DNA of 64,000 nt from the NCBI RefSeq assembly GCF_013249045.1, contig NZ_JABRWP010000005.1:310001-374000 (forward strand), written 5' to 3'. The position numbers were made by a program, and so were the translations under genes. Below are positions 37,627 to 46,874 of the stretch, one piece after another. The notes beneath the pieces were generated by a model that was not told where the DNA came from, searched no databases, and saw only the letters and a program-made list of their open reading frames with translations. The DNA is from Winogradskyella eckloniae. GTDB lineage: Bacteria; Bacteroidota; Bacteroidia; Flavobacteriales; Flavobacteriaceae. Within the stretch, counting starts at the first letter, position 1. Every line of letters starts with the position of its first letter.

Positions 37627-37762
37627 GTTAAATACGCGTTAAATATCTCTATCCATAAAATAAAAACAAGTTTTTAACGTCTATAGTAGTGGATAAGTTT
37701 TTAAATAGTGGTATTATAAATTAAGTTTTATAATAGTGTTAATTAAAGTTGGTTAATGGTTG

Positions 37763-37795
37763 AAAAGCCCAAACAGAAAATCTGTTTGGGCTTTT
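37763..37795. terminator. Terminator between receptor and 148-residue gene
   Basis: AAAAGCCCAAACAGA (37763-37777) and TCTGTTTGGGCTTTT (37781-37795) form a 15-bp perfect stem with a 3-nt loop. T-runs exist on both strands (five on plus, four on minus). It serves at least the minus-strand gene whose stop is at 37807. On the plus strand it is the second terminator after the receptor. Confidence 0.8.
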
Positions 37796-37806
37796 TGCAT
37801 TTGGTT

Positions 37807-38253
37807 TTATGTTCTCATAAGAAACCTTAACGTTTTCTTTTTTAACTGATACTCAATTTCTTCAAAATTTCTGTTTTCAATTATGTCTCTTTCTTTAGAT
37901 TCAATGACAAAGCTAACCTTAGTCATATATGTGTTGGAAACATTCGAAAAGTCAGATTCAATTTCTTTTTCATCAGATTTAATTTCAATCTCATAATCTT
38001 TTGTCAGAATTGTAATTTTAGAGCCTTTTAATGTTTTTAAATCTACACGACTAAGCACAGTTGTATTCATAAACAAATACCCATTTAATTCTTGAAAACT
38101 TACCCAAAATTGACCATCACGAGATGCTGCTACTTTTAGGCCAGAAATATTTTTTATTTTCTCTTCGGTGAAAGTATCAACGTGCAATCTTTCCATTGCT
38201 CTTATATTTCCTAGAGCTGCTAAAAGTTCATCTTTTTTTCTAAAAATATTCAT
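37807..38253 (-). CDS. Hypothetical protein of 148 residues
   Basis: I do not recognise this protein. It is charged and cytoplasmic, with no signal or membrane segment. The N-terminal helix (NIFRKKDELLAALGNIRAM) is followed by a beta-rich middle (GYLFMNTTVLSRVDLKTLKGSK) and a Lys/Glu-rich end (EEIEYQLKKKTLRFLMRT). The strong terminator directly after its stop shows it is transcribed as its own unit. It sits between a TonB receptor and a heparinase-type lyase, with no evident functional link. Confidence 0.6.
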   Translation of the reverse strand: MNIFRKKDELLAALGNIRAMERLHVDTFTEEKIKNISGLKVAASRDGQFWVSFQELNGYLFMNTTVLSRVDLKTLKGSKITILTKDYEIEIKSDEKEIESDFSNVSNTYMTKVSFVIESKERDIIENRNFEEIEYQLKKKTLRFLMRT

Positions 38254-38351
38254 TCTATGTAATCCTTTATGCTCATTTAACTAATGATTATTACACTACC
38301 AGTGACTTTACAGCAAAAAAACGACGACAAAGTTTTAATATGACCGTGCAA

Positions 38352-40352
38352 CTATTCTTCCTTTATTGTGAGTTCAATTACAAATTTTGATTTGGTTACT
38401 TTCTCCTTTGTAGAAATACCTAACTTTTTACCACGTTCTTCTAAACCGCCTTTATCTACACTTCCAGGATCTCCTGGCGCTGTTAAAACATTTTTATCAA
38501 TTTTGGTTACAAATCCTTTTGGTGCTTTTATTTTAGCAATAATACTCGTGTTCTGAGGCTCTAACTCAAAAGTACTATCCGAAATTTGATCTATAACATG
38601 ATCTGCATGTAAATAAGATGTAATTATTTGAGGCGAATTTGTTTCTACGTCATCAATTATAACAAAACTACCAGGTGCATTGAACTCAAACGTTCTTATA
38701 AATTTCTTTACACCTACTTCAGGTTCATATGCAGCAGTAGCATCTGCTTTAATGGCAACATGTTTTTGGTCCATTTTAACCTCAACAATGCGGATTTTAT
38801 TTATTCTTTCATATGGTATTCCGTAAAACACATCATGGCCTTCGCCTTCATGGTTCTGACCTTTACCATCAAACAAAAGTGTATTATGAGAATGCGTCAT
38901 AGTAAGGCCTTCGTAACCCGAATCACCAGTTAAATATTCACCATTTGCCCAAATAATAAAACCACCAGCATCTGGATGTGCATGTCCACTTGATAATCGC
39001 CATTCTGGAAATGTTTCTAATTTTTGCAAAGTCTTATGCCCTTCTGACGGTCCGCATTTAAATGAAAATGCGGTAGCATCATCTTCCCAACTCGATCTCC
39101 AAAACACAACATCGTGATCCGCAAAGTAATGAAACGTCTTTTGTTCTTCAATTGGTACAGACTTCACAGAAGGATTATACCAAATAAAACTCCACATTTC
39201 TTCTGCACTTACTTGACCCTTTTGTTTTAACCAATCTGCAACACCTTGAGCTTCTCCATTATTAAATTTATCTGCAACTTTATATAAAACATTATAGCTG
39301 CTCTGAAACTGACCATTAATGCGTTCTCTACTATAATCTTCTGCTTTTTTATCTCGCGTTAAGTTACCTGTATAGGTATCACCATAATCAAAATGAAACT
39401 CTGCGCCTGGCAATGTAGCATGTGAAATATACTTATGCATCAAATTAAAACCTGGTACTTTCTCATATAAATCTTCTCCAGTCGCGTGAAATTGTAAATC
39501 CATATAATGAAATAACCAAGGTGTAGAAAAAATCCAATACTCAATGCCTTCATAATAAAATCCGTCTTCTGAGTAGGTTTCTAAAACCCCTTCAAAAATG
39601 GCTCTTGGCAATTCTGCCCATTGTTTCGCTTCAGGTGTTTCGCCAGCCAAAGCATAGGCTGTAACAGCCAAACCTGACATAGGTATAAAGGTATGATTTT
39701 GACTATATGCATACGTTTTTCCTGGTTGTGGTTTATAAAAATCATAAAGCAATCTAGCTTGTCTTATTAATTTGGATTTATAGATATCGCGTTCTTTTGG
39801 TGTTAAATCATGGTACAACAAATCATAACCCCAACCTAATCCATATAATAAATGGCCAGCTGCTAAATCTACATCTGGCTTATTGTATTTATAACCCCAA
39901 ACCTCGTAAGACACTGCGGCATCCATGTATTTTTTGGCTGCAACTAAGTATTTTTTTTTACCTGTAATTTTATAAGCGAGTGCTGCTTCTGCAATGCCTA
40001 ATCCAACAGGATTCTGTACACGTCTTGCTTGCGCTGGCGCTGGTGTTGGCTCAATAGTCATTGCCCTAACTCTAGACAAGGCTGTTTCCCATAATTTTTT
40101 TTGGGTTTTCGTCTTATCTTTTAAATCATCAATCTCTGATTGTGTCAAAAACACACGTGGATGCACACCTTTTAATTCGTCCTTTAAAGTGGACGTTTTT
40201 GTTTTCATTAAATTAATAAGCGGATGCTCACCTTTAATTTTATCGCTTTTAGCTCGTTCGGCTTCTAGCTCTTGTGTGTCTTGTGCATAAGCTAAGCCTA
40301 AGAACAACATATGTAACAAGAGCACAGAGCGTATAATTTTATTGAATTTCAT
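38352..40352 (-). CDS. Heparinase II/III-family polysaccharide lyase
   Basis: A 666-residue secreted enzyme. The start at 40352 gives the signal peptide KFNKIIRSVLLLHMLFLGLAYAQ; a longer frame adds 18 residues and hides it. An (alpha/alpha) toroid fills about 60-390 (YSQNHTFIPMSGLAVTAYALAG carries an Asn-His pair of the type used in catalysis; EGIEYWIF the Tyr). The heparinase II/III-like beta-sandwich (about 430-620: SSGHAHPDAGGFIIWANGEYL, SHNTLLFDGKGQ) follows. It probably cleaves a uronate-containing polysaccharide such as alginate or heparin-like glycan, but which is not readable. No other polysaccharide-utilisation genes are nearby. Confidence 0.85.
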   Translation of the reverse strand: MKFNKIIRSVLLLHMLFLGLAYAQDTQELEAERAKSDKIKGEHPLINLMKTKTSTLKDELKGVHPRVFLTQSEIDDLKDKTKTQKKLWETALSRVRAMTIEPTPAPAQARRVQNPVGLGIAEAALAYKITGKKKYLVAAKKYMDAAVSYEVWGYKYNKPDVDLAAGHLLYGLGWGYDLLYHDLTPKERDIYKSKLIRQARLLYDFYKPQPGKTYAYSQNHTFIPMSGLAVTAYALAGETPEAKQWAELPRAIFEGVLETYSEDGFYYEGIEYWIFSTPWLFHYMDLQFHATGEDLYEKVPGFNLMHKYISHATLPGAEFHFDYGDTYTGNLTRDKKAEDYSRERINGQFQSSYNVLYKVADKFNNGEAQGVADWLKQKGQVSAEEMWSFIWYNPSVKSVPIEEQKTFHYFADHDVVFWRSSWEDDATAFSFKCGPSEGHKTLQKLETFPEWRLSSGHAHPDAGGFIIWANGEYLTGDSGYEGLTMTHSHNTLLFDGKGQNHEGEGHDVFYGIPYERINKIRIVEVKMDQKHVAIKADATAAYEPEVGVKKFIRTFEFNAPGSFVIIDDVETNSPQIITSYLHADHVIDQISDSTFELEPQNTSIIAKIKAPKGFVTKIDKNVLTAPGDPGSVDKGGLEERGKKLGISTKEKVTKSKFVIELTIKEE

Positions 40353-40446
40353 ATCGAATTGTATTACATTTTTTCTTCGCAACCATGTGATCTCTTCTCT
40401 AAACACCCAGAAAATCTGCTAAAAAAGACCTAGTTGCTAACTAATA

Positions 40447-41457
40447 TTACCACTTAATAATTACACTTCCCCAAGTAAAACCACTACCAAAAGCAGCTAA
40501 CACAACGGTATCGCCTTCTTTTACTTTTCCTTCTTCCCAAGCTTCCGTTAATGCAATAGGGATTGATGCTGCAGTCGTATTTCCGTAATTCTGAATATTA
40601 TTAAATACTTGATCATTGTTAAGTTTAAATTTCTTTTGAATAAACTGTGCAATACGTAAATTCGCTTGGTGTGGAATAAGCATATCTATATCATCAACCT
40701 GTAATTCATTTTTCATTAAACCTTCCATAATGACTTCACTAAAACGCACTACCGCATTTTTAAATACAAATTGTCCGTTCATGTGAGGAAAATAACTCAC
40801 ATCGTTAGGATCATTGTCTTCTAAAATATCGTTTACCCAACGTTTTCCCATACCAGGTGCAATGAGCACCAATTCTTCTGCATGCTCACCTTGTGAGTGT
40901 AAGTGTGTAGATAAAATACCTTTAGAATTATCGTCTTCTCGCGTTAAAACGGCAGCACCTGCTCCATCTCCAAATATCACGGAAACACCTCGTCCACGTG
41001 TTGATATATCCATACCATGAGAATGTAGCTCACTACCAATAACTAGTATGTTTTTGTACATACCTGTTTTTATAAAATTATCTGCAACAGAGATGGCGTA
41101 TACAAAACCAGAACATTGGTTACGTACATCTAAAGCTCCAACCGTTTTTATATCTAAAGCATGCTGTACTTGTACGCCTGGACCAGGAAAATACATATCA
41201 GGACTCAGTGTCGCAAAAATGATAAAATCTATATCGTCTTTATCTAAACCAGAACGTTCTATAGCAATCTTTGCGGCTTTCACACCCATTGTAGCTGTAG
41301 TATCTCCACTACCCTTTTCTACCCAACGACGCTCTTTAATACCTGTTCGTTCTTGTATCCATTCATCATTGGTGTCCATCATTTTAGACAAATCCGCATT
41401 TGTCACTACATTTTCTGGCACATACTTGCCTAAGCCTATTATTTTAGAATTATACAT
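40447..41457 (-). CDS. 3-oxoacyl-ACP synthase III family protein (FabH-like)
   Basis: A 336-residue thiolase-fold condensing enzyme with the catalytic triad of ketoacyl-ACP synthase III: C115 (RNQCSGFVYAI), His in PHQANLRI, Asn in NYGNTTAASIP. Length and layout fit FabH, which starts fatty-acid synthesis from acetyl-CoA and malonyl-ACP, but Bacteroidota carry several paralogues, so a specialised substrate is possible. It is monocistronic, between htpG and the lyase, divergent from htpG. Confidence 0.88.
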   Translation of the reverse strand: MYNSKIIGLGKYVPENVVTNADLSKMMDTNDEWIQERTGIKERRWVEKGSGDTTATMGVKAAKIAIERSGLDKDDIDFIIFATLSPDMYFPGPGVQVQHALDIKTVGALDVRNQCSGFVYAISVADNFIKTGMYKNILVIGSELHSHGMDISTRGRGVSVIFGDGAGAAVLTREDDNSKGILSTHLHSQGEHAEELVLIAPGMGKRWVNDILEDNDPNDVSYFPHMNGQFVFKNAVVRFSEVIMEGLMKNELQVDDIDMLIPHQANLRIAQFIQKKFKLNNDQVFNNIQNYGNTTAASIPIALTEAWEEGKVKEGDTVVLAAFGSGFTWGSVIIKW

Positions 41458-41541
41458 GTTATCAATTTAATTATTTAGCATCAGCAAAATACAAAATATA
41501 AAGTGCAAATTCTAAAAACTAATTTTCTAAAAATAAAGTTG

Positions 41542-41581
41542 TGTCAGTTTGTCACATTTTAAGTCTTGGTATTTTATTTGA
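41542..41581 (+). promoter_or_regulatory. Candidate htpG promoter, sigma54-like
   Basis: TGTCA occurs twice with 8-bp spacing (41542-41546 and 41550-41554), followed by TTGG (41566-41569) and, after ten bases, GA (41580-41581). A GG, ten bases and GC is the sigma54 consensus, so this is one base off. Alternatively, the region can be read as a Bacteroidota promoter with TTTATTTG near 41573-41580. Both predict a leader of about 65-75 nt before htpG. Confidence 0.35.
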
Positions 41582-41617
41582 CTAGTAGTAAAATGTAATT
41601 AAAACAATTATTAATTA

Positions 41618-41642
41618 GATTCCTGTCTACGCAGGAATGACA
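41618..41642 (+). repeat. Single copy of the GATTCCTG...CAGGAATGACA hairpin repeat
   Basis: ATTCCTGT (41619-41626) pairs with GCAGGAAT (41631-41638) in a short hairpin, flanked by G and GACA. Its sequence is nearly identical to the right arm of the doublet at 49511-49537. It lies in the predicted htpG 5' leader, 15 bp before the ATG. Confidence 0.7.
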
Positions 41643-41656
41643 AAAACTAAATAAAA

Positions 41657-43567
41657 ATGACAAAAGGAAGTATTAATGTATCGGTAGAGAACATCTTTCC
41701 GCTTATTAAAAAATTCTTATACAGCGATCACGAAATATTTTTACGTGAGCTAATTAGTAATGGTACAGATGCCACATTAAAATTAAAACACCTTACTAGT
41801 ATTGGTGAATCTAAATCTGAATACGGAAATCCGCAGATTGAAATAAAAATTGACAAAGAAGGAAAAAAACTTCATGTGATAGATCAAGGATTAGGTATGT
41901 CTGCTGAAGAAGTAGAAAAATACATTAACCAAGTTGCTTTTTCTGGTGCTGAAGAATTTTTAGATAAGTATAAAGATTCTGCGCAAGATTCTGGTATTAT
42001 TGGTCATTTTGGTCTAGGGTTTTACTCGGCTTTTATGGTTGCAGAAAAAGTAGAAATTATTACAAAATCTCATACTGGCGCACCTGCTGCACATTGGACC
42101 TGTGATGGATCTCCTGAATTTACTTTAGAAGAAGCTGATAAAGAAACTAGAGGAACAGAGATAATTCTTCATATTGCAGAAGACTCAACAGAGTTTTTAG
42201 AAGAGTCTAGAATCCGAGAGTTATTAAACAAGTATAATAAATTTATGCCTGTGCCAATTAAATTTGGTACTAAGGAAATAAACGACCCAGATTTTACACC
42301 AAAAACTACTAAAGATGCTGACGGCAAAGAAACAACAGAGCCTCATAAGCAGATTACTGTAGATAATATTATCAACAACCCAAATCCGGCTTGGACAAAA
42401 CAACCTTCAGAATTAAAAGATGAAGATTATAGTGGTTTCTATAGAGAATTGTACCCAATGCAATTTGAAGAGCCTTTATTTAACATTCACCTTAATGTCG
42501 ATTATCCATTTAACCTTACAGGAATTTTATATTTCCCTAAGATGACAAACGACATCAACATTCAAAAGGATAAAATTCAACTGTACCAAAACCAAGTTTA
42601 TGTTACAGATAATGTAGAAGGAATTGTACCAGAGTTCTTAACCATGTTAAGAGGTGTTATTGATTCACCAGATATTCCATTAAACGTATCACGTTCTTAC
42701 TTACAAGCAGATGGAGCCGTTAAGAAAATCTCATCTTACATTACCCGAAAAGTAGCAGATAAATTAAAGTCATTATTTAATAATAACCGTGAAGATTTTG
42801 AAGCCAAATGGGACGATATTAAAATTGTTATTGAATACGGCATGCTTTCTGAAGAAAAATTCTTCGAAAAAGCAGATGCCTTTGCACTTTACCCAACAGT
42901 GGATGGTAAATTCTTTACGTATGATGAATTATTCAACAAGATAAAAGCCAACCAAACGGATAAGGATGGCAAACTTGTAATTCTTTATGCATCTAACAAA
43001 GACCAACAACATTCTTATATCGAAGCTGCAAAAGCTAAAGGTTATGAAGTATTAATGTTAGATTCTCCTATTGTTTCACACTTAATACAGAAGTTAGAAT
43101 CAACAAAAGAGAATATTTCTTTTGCACGAGTGGATGGCGATCATATTGATAATTTAATTAAAAAAGATGAAACTGCCATTTCAAAATTAACTGATGAGCA
43201 ACAAACAGAATTAGATACATTACTAAAAGAAGTGATACCTTCAGAAAAATTTACTATTCAATTAGAAGCTATGGATAGTGAAGCATCTCCTTTTATTATT
43301 ACGCAGCCAGAATTTATGCGTAGAATGAAAGAAATGCAACAAACTGGTGGTGGCGGAATGAATATGTTTGGTCATATGCCAGAAATTCATAACCTCATCA
43401 TTAATACAAATTCTGAATTAGTAGGTGAAATATTAAATACTAAAACAAAGAAAAAGCAAGAACGCTTAATTTCTCAAAGTTTAGATTTAGCGCGTTTATC
43501 TCAAGGACTTTTAAAAGGTGAAGAATTAACTAATTTTATTAAACGTAGTTACGATATGATTAAGTAG
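41657..43567 (+). CDS. htpG: Chaperone protein HtpG (Hsp90)
   Basis: A complete 636-residue Hsp90. The GHKL ATPase domain has FLRELISNGTDA, VIDQGLGMS and GHFGLGFYSAFMV. The middle domain has PLNVSRSYLQ (catalytic Arg loop), and the C-terminal dimerisation domain begins near 500, with a Gly/Met-rich flexible stretch QQTGGGGMNMFGHMPEIH. Substrate proteins are unknown. It is monocistronic, with a terminator after it. Confidence 0.97.
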   Translation: MTKGSINVSVENIFPLIKKFLYSDHEIFLRELISNGTDATLKLKHLTSIGESKSEYGNPQIEIKIDKEGKKLHVIDQGLGMSAEEVEKYINQVAFSGAEEFLDKYKDSAQDSGIIGHFGLGFYSAFMVAEKVEIITKSHTGAPAAHWTCDGSPEFTLEEADKETRGTEIILHIAEDSTEFLEESRIRELLNKYNKFMPVPIKFGTKEINDPDFTPKTTKDADGKETTEPHKQITVDNIINNPNPAWTKQPSELKDEDYSGFYRELYPMQFEEPLFNIHLNVDYPFNLTGILYFPKMTNDINIQKDKIQLYQNQVYVTDNVEGIVPEFLTMLRGVIDSPDIPLNVSRSYLQADGAVKKISSYITRKVADKLKSLFNNNREDFEAKWDDIKIVIEYGMLSEEKFFEKADAFALYPTVDGKFFTYDELFNKIKANQTDKDGKLVILYASNKDQQHSYIEAAKAKGYEVLMLDSPIVSHLIQKLESTKENISFARVDGDHIDNLIKKDETAISKLTDEQQTELDTLLKEVIPSEKFTIQLEAMDSEASPFIITQPEFMRRMKEMQQTGGGGMNMFGHMPEIHNLIINTNSELVGEILNTKTKKKQERLISQSLDLARLSQGLLKGEELTNFIKRSYDMIK

Positions 43568-43600
43568 AAAGCTTCTACAAGATCAAGAATTGTAAAATCA

Positions 43601-43633
43601 AAACCACTTTGTTAACTCAAGGTGGTTTTTTTG
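43601..43633 (+). terminator. Terminator after htpG
   Basis: AACCACTTTG and CAAGGTGGTT form a 10-bp stem (one G-T pair) around a 6-nt loop, followed by five further T. It is nearly identical to the hairpin after the next gene (45363-45394). Confidence 0.85.
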
Positions 43634-43686
43634 TAACTTATCATCTTCAGTGTCGTCTTATAAGTATTAATCAATCCAACGAAAAA

Positions 43687-45342
43687 ATGAAAACCAATCA
43701 CTTCATTGCCTTAATAGCATTTAGTTTCTTATTTACAATTTCGACAACAGCGCAAGATTTAACCAAACAATTTGATGCCATTGTATCTCAATATTACACA
43801 AATACAGAGGCACCAGGAGCCACTATTTTAGTAGCCAAAAATGGTAAACCTATTTACAAAAAAGCCATTGGTAAGTCCAGTTTAGAACTCAATGTAGATA
43901 TGACGACAGAGAACGTATTTATGTTAGCCTCTATCACTAAACAATTTACAGCTGTTTCTATTTTAATGTTAGAAGAACAAGGAAAACTTAGCCTCAATGA
44001 TCCTATCACTAAGTTTATACCAGATTATCCTACGCATGGAAAAACAATTACGGTACATCATTTACTAAATCACACATCTGGCATTAAGAGTTACACAGGC
44101 ATTGGCAATTTATTAGAAGTTGCAAGAAAAGATTTTACTCTAGATGAATTAATTGACTATTTTAAAAATGAACCAATGGATTTTGATCCTGGTGAAGCCT
44201 ATCAATATAATAATTCTGGCTATGTATTACTGGGTAAAATCATTGAAATCATATCTGGAGACACTTACGAAAACTATATTGAAAAAAATATTTTCGAACC
44301 TATTAATATGCATAGTTCTAGATATGGTAATAACAGAGAACTCGTAAAAAACAGAGTTGAAGCATATGAAGAAGATCCTTCGGGATTTGTAAATGCCAGC
44401 TACCTTAGCATGACATTACCTCACGCAGCAGGCGCATTAACTTCTACAATAGACGATATGCTAAAATGGCAAAACGCTCTTACTAATAACACCTTTATAA
44501 AGGCTTCTACATTAGAGAAAGCAATTAATGGATCTACGCTCAATGATGGCGAACATATTACATACGGTTATGGTCTTGCTGAGTTTAATTTAAAAGGATC
44601 TAAAGGCTACACACATAGTGGTGGAATTTTTGGCACTTCTACTAATGGTATTTATTTAATTGAAGAAGATATATACGTTATAGGTCTTAGCAATTGCAGT
44701 TGTAATGATATCGGAACTGTTACTCAAAATTTGGCAGCCGCAGCAATTGGTAAACCTTATCCTACCATGAAAGATGTCGTAAATATTGCAGAGGACAAAC
44801 TAAAACAATGGGTTGGTGCTTACGAATTTGAAGATGGCGCTGTAAGACATATTTTTATAAAAGACGGCACACTTAAAAGCATGAGAGAATCTGAAACCAA
44901 CACCGTATTTGAAATTTTTCCACTATCTGAAAATCATTTTATGTTTGAAGAAGGAAATATAGAATATAAATTCTCAAAAACAGCGAACGGAAAACGACAG
45001 GCTCTATTCATTGCAGATACCGAAAACGTTGGTAAAGAAGTTAACAAACCTATGCCAGCAGCACGAAAAGAAATAAAACTTACCAATGCGGTATTACAAC
45101 ACTATGTTGGCACTTATCAATTAGGTCCTAATTTTAACGTTGACATCACAGTAAAAGACAATCAAATTTTTGCTCAAGCTACAGGTCAAGGCCAATTTGA
45201 ACTTTATGCCGACAACGCAACTAACTTCTTTGCTAAGGTTGCTGACATTAAAATTAGATTTAATAAAGATGACAACGATAACGTAGAAAGTTTTACCATT
45301 TTTCAATCAGGTCAAGAAAATGTGGCTAAAAAAATTGACTAA
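43687..45342 (+). CDS. Secreted serine hydrolase, beta-lactamase family
   Basis: The 551-residue product starts at 43687 (KTNHFIALIAFSFLFTISTTAQ signal peptide); the longer frame from 43609 runs through the htpG terminator and is rejected. The class C beta-lactamase-like domain (about 25-370) has SITK (SxxK), YNN (YxN) and HSGG. The remaining 180 residues are beta-rich, with two similar sections each opening LKQWVGAYEFE / LQHYVGTYQLG, a lipocalin-like tail common in these hydrolases. It is probably a peptidase or esterase in the envelope; the substrate is unknown. Confidence 0.87.
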   Translation: MKTNHFIALIAFSFLFTISTTAQDLTKQFDAIVSQYYTNTEAPGATILVAKNGKPIYKKAIGKSSLELNVDMTTENVFMLASITKQFTAVSILMLEEQGKLSLNDPITKFIPDYPTHGKTITVHHLLNHTSGIKSYTGIGNLLEVARKDFTLDELIDYFKNEPMDFDPGEAYQYNNSGYVLLGKIIEIISGDTYENYIEKNIFEPINMHSSRYGNNRELVKNRVEAYEEDPSGFVNASYLSMTLPHAAGALTSTIDDMLKWQNALTNNTFIKASTLEKAINGSTLNDGEHITYGYGLAEFNLKGSKGYTHSGGIFGTSTNGIYLIEEDIYVIGLSNCSCNDIGTVTQNLAAAAIGKPYPTMKDVVNIAEDKLKQWVGAYEFEDGAVRHIFIKDGTLKSMRESETNTVFEIFPLSENHFMFEEGNIEYKFSKTANGKRQALFIADTENVGKEVNKPMPAARKEIKLTNAVLQHYVGTYQLGPNFNVDITVKDNQIFAQATGQGQFELYADNATNFFAKVADIKIRFNKDDNDNVESFTIFQSGQENVAKKID

Positions 45343-45362
45343 GCATTAAAAACGAGCTTTAC

Positions 45363-45394
45363 AAAACCACCTTGAAATCGCAAGGTGGTTTTTT
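45363..45394 (+). terminator. Terminator after the serine hydrolase
   Basis: AACCACCTTG and CAAGGTGGTT form a perfect 10-bp stem with a 6-nt loop, then six T. It is almost the same hairpin as that after htpG. Confidence 0.88.
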
Positions 45395-45495
45395 ATTTTA
45401 CAATTTAACGGATCATCCATTTTTTTAATCGTACACCGAACTATTATAGGCTTTCACTTCCCTTTACTTAACTTTAATTCTATTACTAAAGGCAA

Positions 45496-46068
45496 ATGGA
45501 AGTTTCAGACAGAAATAAAATTTTTAATGATCTCGTTTTTACAGACGAAGAGATCAATATTATTAACTCTGTTTTTCAAAAAATAAACGCAAAAAAAGGT
45601 GCTATTATATTAAATGCTGGCGACATTGCAGATGCGCAATATTATATTGTAAGTGGCTGTATGAGAACATTCCATACCGATGAGGAAGGCAAAGAATACA
45701 CCTTACAATTTGGCATTAGTGATTGGTGGGTTAGTGACTATACGGCTTTCTTTACGGGAGACAAAGCCATTTTAACCGTAGAAGCCATACAAGACTCCAC
45801 CTTATACAGAATATCCAAGGAGGATAAAGAATACTTGTTTACTCAGATTCCTAAAATTGATACATTTTTTAGAATAAAACTGGAGAAAGCGTATACTGCA
45901 TTTCAAAAAAGAATTCTCATCAATCTCTCTAAAACCGCAAAGCAACGCTATCTCAATTTTATTGAAACCTATCCTAAAATAGAAAAGAGTATCAAAAACT
46001 ATCATATAGCATCGTATTTAGGAATTACCACAGAAAGCTTAAGTAGAATTAGGAAAGAATTATCATAA
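45496..46068 (+). CDS. Crp/Fnr family transcriptional regulator
   Basis: A 190-residue regulator. The cyclic-nucleotide-binding-like beta-roll (about 15-130) has KGAIILNAGDIADAQYYIVSGCMR, without the cAMP-binding RxS motif of E. coli Crp. The C-terminal wHTH (about 145-190) has IASYLGITTESLSRIRKEL as recognition helix. Many Bacteroidota members of this type lack a known ligand. Orientation and a terminator at 46175 separate it from the MOSC gene. Confidence 0.88.
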   Translation: MEVSDRNKIFNDLVFTDEEINIINSVFQKINAKKGAIILNAGDIADAQYYIVSGCMRTFHTDEEGKEYTLQFGISDWWVSDYTAFFTGDKAILTVEAIQDSTLYRISKEDKEYLFTQIPKIDTFFRIKLEKAYTAFQKRILINLSKTAKQRYLNFIETYPKIEKSIKNYHIASYLGITTESLSRIRKELS

Positions 46069-46117
46069 ATATTGAAATTTCTTAACATACATCAATATTT
46101 TACGTCATTTATAATTA

Positions 46118-46225
46118 TACTTTTGCAGTCCTAACAAGGTAATATTCCCTTATTGCCAAAAGATTAATAGCTGGAAAGCGCAAGTTGAATTTTAAACTTG
46201 CGCTTTTTTTTGTTTAAATTAGAGC
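46118..46225 (+). ncRNA. Candidate leader RNA with terminator before the MOSC gene
   Basis: TACTTTTG (46118-46125) fits the Bacteroidota -7 element, so a transcript should start near 46132. It could fold a hairpin from GGTAAT and ATTGCC (about 46138-46157) and then the strong terminator hairpin GCGCAAGTT / AACTTGCGC (46178-46203) with eight T. The T-run ends 14 bp before the MOSC ATG at 46226. It is either a stand-alone RNA of about 80 nt or an attenuator or riboswitch-type leader; I cannot tell which, and a transcript from the Crp gene could also end here. Confidence 0.4.
46175..46211 (+). terminator. Terminator hairpin between Crp and MOSC genes
   Basis: AAAGCGCAAGTT (46175-46186) and AACTTGCGCTTT (46195-46206) form a 12-bp stem with an 8-nt loop, followed by further T. 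It lies 107 bp after the Crp/Fnr stop and immediately before the MOSC start codon. Confidence 0.85.
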
Positions 46226-46861
46226 ATGAAAATTACATCTACAAACATTGCCCAACCAACAACGTTTATTTGGAATGGTAAAGAAATTACAACTGGCATT
46301 TATAAAAAACCAACGGATCACCCAATATACTTAACTAAAGACAATGTAAAAGATGATGAAGTATCAGACCGAAAGGTGCATGGTGGCGAATTTAAAGCAT
46401 GTTACTTATTTTCTGAAGATCAATATCCATATTGGCAAAACCTCTATGCGCAATTAGATTGGACCTATGGCATGCTAGGTGAAAACCTAACCGTTAAACA
46501 CATGGATGAAAAACAATTAGTTGTTGGTGATATTTATAAATTAGGAACAGCAATTGTACAAATCACGCAACCAAGAGAACCGTGTTTTAAATTTGCCCAT
46601 AAATTTGGATCAAATGATGTATTAAAGCAATTTATTGATAACGGTTACTCAGGTACATACGTTAGAGTACTTGAAGAAGGTATTGTATCAAAAGTCGATC
46701 ATTTTAAATTAATTGAACAACACAATAATAGCATTTCTATATTCGATTTTTTTCAATTATTATATGCAAAAGAAAAGGATAAAAACCACATTCAATTATT
46801 AATAGAAAATGATGCCATTCCTCCTCGTTTAAAAAAACGTCTAGCGTTTTTCCTCAAATAA
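46226..46861 (+). CDS. MOSC domain protein (YiiM-like)
   Basis: A 211-residue protein with the MOSC fold: KEITTGIYKKPT, KVHGGEFKACYLFSEDQYPYW, GMLGENLTV and TQPREPCFKF, where C120 is the Cys thought to bind the sulfur or molybdenum cofactor. The C-terminal 3-helix extension (FQLLYAKEKDKNHIQLLIEN) is that of YiiM. YiiM-type proteins reduce N-hydroxylated compounds such as 6-hydroxylaminopurine using molybdenum cofactor. It is followed after 13 bp by a methyltransferase gene. Confidence 0.9.
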   Translation: MKITSTNIAQPTTFIWNGKEITTGIYKKPTDHPIYLTKDNVKDDEVSDRKVHGGEFKACYLFSEDQYPYWQNLYAQLDWTYGMLGENLTVKHMDEKQLVVGDIYKLGTAIVQITQPREPCFKFAHKFGSNDVLKQFIDNGYSGTYVRVLEEGIVSKVDHFKLIEQHNNSISIFDFFQLLYAKEKDKNHIQLLIENDAIPPRLKKRLAFFLK

Positions 46862-46874
46862 TAAAAATATTAAA

